Shown: positions 59,401 through 64,000 of the stretch, in pieces | Numbering within the stretch: position 1 is the stretch's first letter | Layout: each line of letters starts with the position of its first letter | Source: Edaphochlamys debaryana | Lineage: Eukaryota > Chlorophyta > Chlorophyceae > Chlamydomonadales | Assembly: GCA_016858145.1 (NCBI GenBank) | Contig: JAEHOE010000142.1 | Span: 186,001 to 250,000 of the forward strand | Length of the DNA: 64,000 bases | Direction: 5' to 3' | Notes under the pieces: generated by a model | Told to the model about the DNA's origin: nothing | What the model saw: the letters and a program-made list of their open reading frames with translations, nothing else | Database searches by the model: none | Program-made: the position numbers and the translations under genes

Positions 59401-62400
59401 TCTTAACGGCTATTCCATGCGCCCTTCCACTACCAGGCGCGCTCTACCTGGGCGGCTCCCTGGCGGCGCTGGTGGACCGCACCCGCTTCACAGGCAACAC
59501 CGCCGACGCAGTGGCGGGGGCCGTGGGTGTGGGGCTGGCCTGCGCACAGGCAGCTGCCGCCTCCGCCGCTGCCGCCGCCGCCACCTCGTCCGGCGCGGCA
59601 GGCGCCGCCGCGGGGGGCCCCGCCATGCCCTTTCCCTTGTTGCGGGCCGCCTTGGGCCCGGCGGCGGCTGGGCCCGGGCTGGGCCTGGGCCTGGGTGCGG
59701 CGGGGTCGCTACTGCGGCCGGGCCTGGCGGAGGGCCCCGCTGCGTGGGCGTCGACTCTGCAGGTATGGACATGGAGGGAGGCGGTCGGGAGGTGGAGGGA
59801 GGGAGGGGCACAAAGGAGTCAGATGTTGAAGTGAAAGGGTATCAGATGTGGACAGGCGGGGCAGACACGCTGCACGCTGCCTTCTTCACCACCCACGCCC
59901 ACTCACTGCTCCGTGCTGCTCCGCCCCCCTCCGCCGCCGCCGCAGTCCCTGCTGGGTGCCGCCAACGCCAGCGCCGCCTCCGGCTGCTGGCCCGCGGTGG
60001 TCAACCTGCCGCTGCTCTGGGGCAACGTGGCGGACGTGAGGGAGGGGGAGGGGCTTGGGAGTGCTTCGAGGGTGTGGTGTGGGCACCTGTTGGAGTTGGT
60101 TTATGGGAAGGGTTTGGGCGGGGAAGACGTCGAGGGCATGCCTGCTCAAAAGCTCTTCCTGCCTAGTAACATCCGGTCCCTCCGTCCGCTCTCCACTTTG
60201 CTGTTGCTTGGCCCCAGGGCTCGGGAGGCGCGGTCTACGCGGGCTCGCCCTACTCCCTGGCTTTGCTGTGCGGCGGGGAGCTGCCCGGCGGCCCCGCCAC
60301 CACCGACCCACAGCTCGCGGCCCTGGTCGCTAAAACCACCGCCTTCAGCGCGCGGTCCGCATCCCCAGCCGCCGCAAACCAAACCAGCGTCGCGGCCAGT
60401 GTCAGCGCAGACGTCAGCGCCCTCGCGGCTGACTTCAGCGCCGCGAACGCAACCGCCAACGGTACGGAGCTGTACATGGGGCTACTGCCGCTGGATCCTG
60501 CCGTACGCGCGCTGTGCTTCGTGGCGCCTGCGGAGGACGGCGGAGGTGGCGGCGTGAATGGGGGTGCGGCGACGCCCAACCTCGCGCTCACCGGCTACGG
60601 AGACGAGCTAGCCACCATTCCCAAGGTGCGAGACCACACACTCAGCCGATACAAATGCTGCTGGTAATTCGTAACCTGTAACGTCAGTTCTAGCTCTGCC
60701 GCCTTTGTGGTGGCTCAGCAGCCTCGGTGATCCTGCCCCTGCCCCTGCTGTCAATTCTGTACGGCTGGACCTATCCAACCGTATCGACCTATCCCGCCGT
60801 ACAGCTTCTGGTGCTGTCCGAGCTGGCGGAGTACGACGAGACGCAGACGCTTGTCCCGACCGCCAACAACACCGCCAACTCGGTCAACCTCACCAGCCCG
60901 CTGACCGGCGGCCTGACAGTGTACGGCAGGCGGCTGGCACAAACGGTTGCAGAGATGCGTTTCCTCCAGGAAACCGGACTTCCAGCCGCCGCAACCGCCA
61001 ACAGCTCAACCGCCGCTTCAACTGCGGTGGCTAAGCGGCTGCAGTGGCTACGGCGGGCGCTACTGGAGGTGTCGGGTCGCGCGGGTACCGCCTGCTGGCC
61101 GGGTGAGGCCTGCAGCCTTGTACTGCCAACCAACGCGGCCTTTTCCGTACGGCTCGCCGTGTACGACGCGCTGCTGCAGCTGACTAAGGGTGAGGAGGTG
61201 GCGGGCGGGGCCCCATGACCCCTTTTAGCAAGGGGCGCGCGTGGGCTCTCGTACCGCATACGCCTCGCCGCATGCCTTCCTTGCCTCCAAGGTGACACCA
61301 CTCAGAGTCCTCTTTTGCCCTCTGTTGCACCCGTTGCATCCCCCACCTTCCCTTCTGCCTCCCCCATACGCACACACCCTCTGCCTACCCCCCGCACACG
61401 CCCGCCTCGTGACGTGCGGGGGTGCGGCCAACACTCCTCCTCATACTTCCCTCCACCCACCCACCCACCCACCCACCCAGACGACGCCAACGTCCGCCCC
61501 GTGGTCCTTGCCGCTCTGTCCTCCGAGGGCCAGGCCGCGCTGCTGGGGAACCCCACGGCGCGGGTGCGGATCTGCATGGGGGGGATGGCGGGGCTAGAGT
61601 TTTTCCAGTGATGAGGAACACACACATTGGTTGGTGGCCATTCGAGATAGTGGGCATGAGATGGCCCGGGCAGCGGCTAATGCGTACCGAAGGTCTTGGA
61701 ACGATCCCACCCACTTACCGCCTCAAGCATCCTTCAGCCCTGCTTCGTTGTCAGGTGGCCGTCAGCTCCGCCTGGCCCCTGCCCCCACAGGTGTCTGGGG
61801 GCGAGGCCTCCGTGTCCGGCCTGCGCGTGCGGGCGGTCAAGGGCCGCTACACGCTCACGCTCTCCCTCGACAGCGGCAGCGCGCAGGTGGGCTGGGGGGG
61901 GCGGCCTTGTGGGCAGGAGGCTCGTTCGCCAGGAGCATGTATGTGGCAGAGGTGGCTCCCCTGGTTTGCTATTGACGGTGTTGTCGATGGTGTTGGTATC
62001 AATAGAAAGGGCTTGGGAGCAGACCCGACCGTCAAGTGGCAACCGCGTGACGCTGGCTCGGCTGTGCTCGCTGCCTCCTGCCCTGGCTTCCGCCCCGGCT
62101 CCCCATCCGCAGGTGGCCCCGCTCACACTCAACGTTACGGTGCCCCCCTGCGCCCTGGGGGAGGTGGCTCTGGACCAGGGCTACCTGTGCAGCCGGTGGG
62201 GAGGGCTGGGGTTGGGGTTGGGGTGGGGTTGGGGTGGGGTTGGGGTGGGTGGCGGTTTCTCTTTTGGTGGCAACGGTGGACTGGAGGGAGGGACTGGACG
62301 GGGGCGGAAGGGGCTGCGAGGAGTCATGTACGGTGCCTCGGCAGCAGGTGGAGTGCAGTGGGGTGGGGGTGGGGGGTGGGGGGGGCGGGGGGGCGGCATG

Positions 62401-64000
62401 GAAGGATTGGGCTTGGAATGGAGGAGAACGAAGGGGCGGGGATGGGGAGGGGAGTCACAGAGGGGACACAGCTGGCCGGGCGGGCGGGGGAATCGCCGCT
62501 CCGCCTTGCCACCCATGGCATCCCTCGTAATGCCAGTTCGTCTCTTCTAGGTGTCAGCTGCTGTTGAGTCTATACATCTTTCTGCCACTTCCCCCTTCCC
62601 CACTAGGTGTCAGCCCAACACCTTCAGTCTGGACGTGGACCCCCCCATCCCCGGGGCAGCGGCCCCGCCCCTGGCCCCGCCCCCGCCCTCACCCGCTGCC
62701 GACGGCGCTTCCGGGGGTGACGGCAGCGGCGGCGATGGCAGCGTGACGGCGGTGGTGGGGCGGTGCCTGGGCTGCCCGTCCAACGCAGTGTGAGATGGGG
62801 CGGGGAGGGAAGGGACAGTTCCCCTGGAGGGCCTGTCGGGACCGGTTGATCGACAAAGGAGAGCGCCTTGTGCCTCGGACCCGTCAAGACCGCAAGCGGG
62901 CTTGCATTGCGAACCTGACGCCATTACGTCCTCCCGCGCCCGCATCATCACCCTGTACTGCCCCTTTTCCCTTCGCTGCACGCCCCCCTCGCCCTCGGAT
63001 AAGGCAGCTGCACGGGCGGCGCTAGGAAACTAAGTGGTTTTTCTGACCCCTGCGTTCACTCCTCCCCCTCGCGCCCCCCACAGCTGCACGGGCGGCGCGG
63101 TGGTGGTGCCCGCGCCCGGCTACTGGCACTCGGCGGCCAACAGCACACATATGCACAAGTGCCCCAACCTGGAGGCCTGCAGGTGGGGGGGCTGGGGGCG
63201 GAAATGGGGTGGGCGGTAGGGCCCGGCAGAGGGCCCTAGCGGACTGCCTGCATTTGTTGGCCCGTGAGGGTTTGACGCCCCGCCCCTGGGCCCGACACTT
63301 GGGGCTGAGTCGGCAGATACCGATCGAGATCTTAATCGGGATACTTTGCCTTCCGTGGTCAGGGACGGTGACGACGACGCCAATGCACGCCTGATCAGAT
63401 GCCAGGAGCGGTGGTGAGGCCAGGAAGGCGGGCAAGGGGGGCACCGCGGCTGCAGGGTCCTTCGCTTTGCGCAACTCTCGGCCACCAACTACCAAACTGC
63501 TTACCGGTAATTACGCCAACCGCCAACCGCCCGCAGGTACGCGTACTTTGGCGCCTCCTGGCGCTTGCAGGGCCTGGGCGCGGACGGCACGGGCGGGGAG
63601 CGCGTGATCGGGGCCTACGTGGACAACATGAGGTGCGGCGGTTAGCGGTTGGCGGTCAGTTGGTTGACCGTTGGCCGCTTGACCTATGGTTCACCGCGTG
63701 ACAAATTTCTTCGTGCAACCATTTAGGCCATTACCTAGCCTTCCCCTCTTCTTTCCACGTTACAACAGGGCCGCCCTCAACGGCTCCTTCGCCCTGGGGT
63801 CCCCCTCGGGCCCAGCCGGACCCGGCCCAACCTCCCCGCTGGCCCCCGGGGGCGCTTTCGACGGCTTCCTGCTCGACTGCGTGCTGTGGGGTACGACAGC
63901 CGGCATCGGCGGTGCGGCGGCGTCCGGACTGTACGGCACGCCCGCTGCCGTACCCGCCGAGTGGTCGTACATGAAGATGCAGTGCACCGAGGTGATTTTT
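47498..64000 (+). CDS. giant extracellular beta-helix protein with Pmp-type repeats (39+ exons, at least 2468 aa, 3' end outside window)
   Basis: Exons: 47498-47747, 48249-48751, 49211-50180, 50371-50489, 50679-50870, 51099-51173, 51363-51578, 51829-51966, 52151-52205, 52448-52656, 52940-52996, 53181-53243, 53491-53598, 53852-53950, 54147-54257, 54558-54668, 54924-55049, 55316-55399, 55555-55611, 55853-56215, 56355-56489, 56646-56768, 56898-56969, 57240-57524, 57643-57936, 58219-58425, 58780-58874, 59014-59228, 59437-59762, 59946-60035, 60218-60625, 60805-61189, 61481-61563, 61791-61886, 62113-62195, 62607-62789, 63084-63182, 63537-63632, 63769-63991. The running phase closes at every junction. 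A signal peptide (LLSWTFTVCLLHRAVLA) precedes a beta-helix-like region (VIRNLVFRNLV, IQNVTFENV). Exons 3-31 then hold many GGA[I/V][Y/F] and FxxN tetrapeptides (FEGN, FTGN, FRAN, FRGN, FVGN, FADN, FESN), as in chlamydial polymorphic membrane proteins. Exons 36-37 start a Cys-rich module (GCPSN, PAPGYWHSA, CPNLEAC) that in similar proteins precedes TM helices, so a membrane anchor may lie beyond 64000. Confidence 0.82.
53951..53974 (+). repeat. three GTACGGCA repeats starting at a splice donor
   Basis: Three head-to-tail GTACGGCA units begin exactly at the GT of intron 14 of the beta-helix gene. The same GTACGGC word recurs across the window. Confidence 0.85.
62205..62265 (+). repeat. GGGGTT/GGGGTGG-rich tract in beta-helix gene intron 35
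   Basis: Alternating GGGGTT and GGGGTGG units follow the donor of exon 35 (62195). The tract could form G-quadruplexes in DNA or pre-mRNA. Confidence 0.7.

Noticed and set aside
62205..62265. Telomere-like GGGGTT repeats
   Set aside because: Units are irregular and differ from the TTTTAGGG repeat of Chlamydomonas telomeres; this is an intronic G-rich microsatellite.

Overview
This is nuclear DNA of a volvocine/chlamydomonadalean green alga (Chlamydomonas-like). The evidence is high GC with GC-rich third positions, genes broken into many small exons by short GT-AG introns with C/T-rich acceptors, TGTAA polyadenylation words, long proline-rich (hydroxyproline-type) and poly-Ala/Gly/Gln tracts, and green-algal families (pherophorin-like, SRCR with PPSPP linkers, CCPxR arylsulfatase). 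There are no bacterial operons, no CRISPR array and no rRNA. Introns interrupt every gene, so single long open frames are poor guides here. I rebuilt each gene by joining exons at splice sites and required the codon phases to close. All eight models close exactly to a stop, or to the last splice donor in the window.

Layout: (1) 1173-8677 (+), Patched/RND-type sterol-sensing-domain transporter, 23 exons. (2) 10147-14273 (-), single-pass membrane orphan with a huge low-complexity tail, 7 exons. (3) 15647-22176 (-), secreted SRCR protein with extensin-like proline-rich linkers, 11 exons plus a possible alternative exon. (4) 23244-26995 (-), four-TM protein with myelin PLP/M6-like topology and a Gln-rich tail, 7 exons. 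(5) 28121-34135 (+), arylsulfatase, 18 exons. (6) 35701-38675 (+), pherophorin-like wall protein, about 9 exons. (7) 41058-44787 (+), secreted Cys-rich protein with 14 tandem 35-residue repeats, 4 exons. (8) 47498 to beyond the window end (+), giant extracellular beta-helix protein with GGA[I/V]/FxxN repeats of the chlamydial Pmp type, at least 39 exons.

All eight products are predicted to be secreted or membrane-bound. Five (SRCR, arylsulfatase, pherophorin-like, Cys-repeat, Pmp-like) face the cell wall or outside, so the window reads as a cell-surface/extracellular-matrix neighbourhood. That they act together is inference; nothing in the sequence shows co-regulation. The less expected signals are the Pmp-like beta-helix built one rung per phase-0 exon, the PLP/M6-like tetraspan protein, the homogenised Cys-repeat array with a five-unit higher-order duplication, a duplicated exon start inside a Patched intron, and twin alternative exon ends in the SRCR gene.
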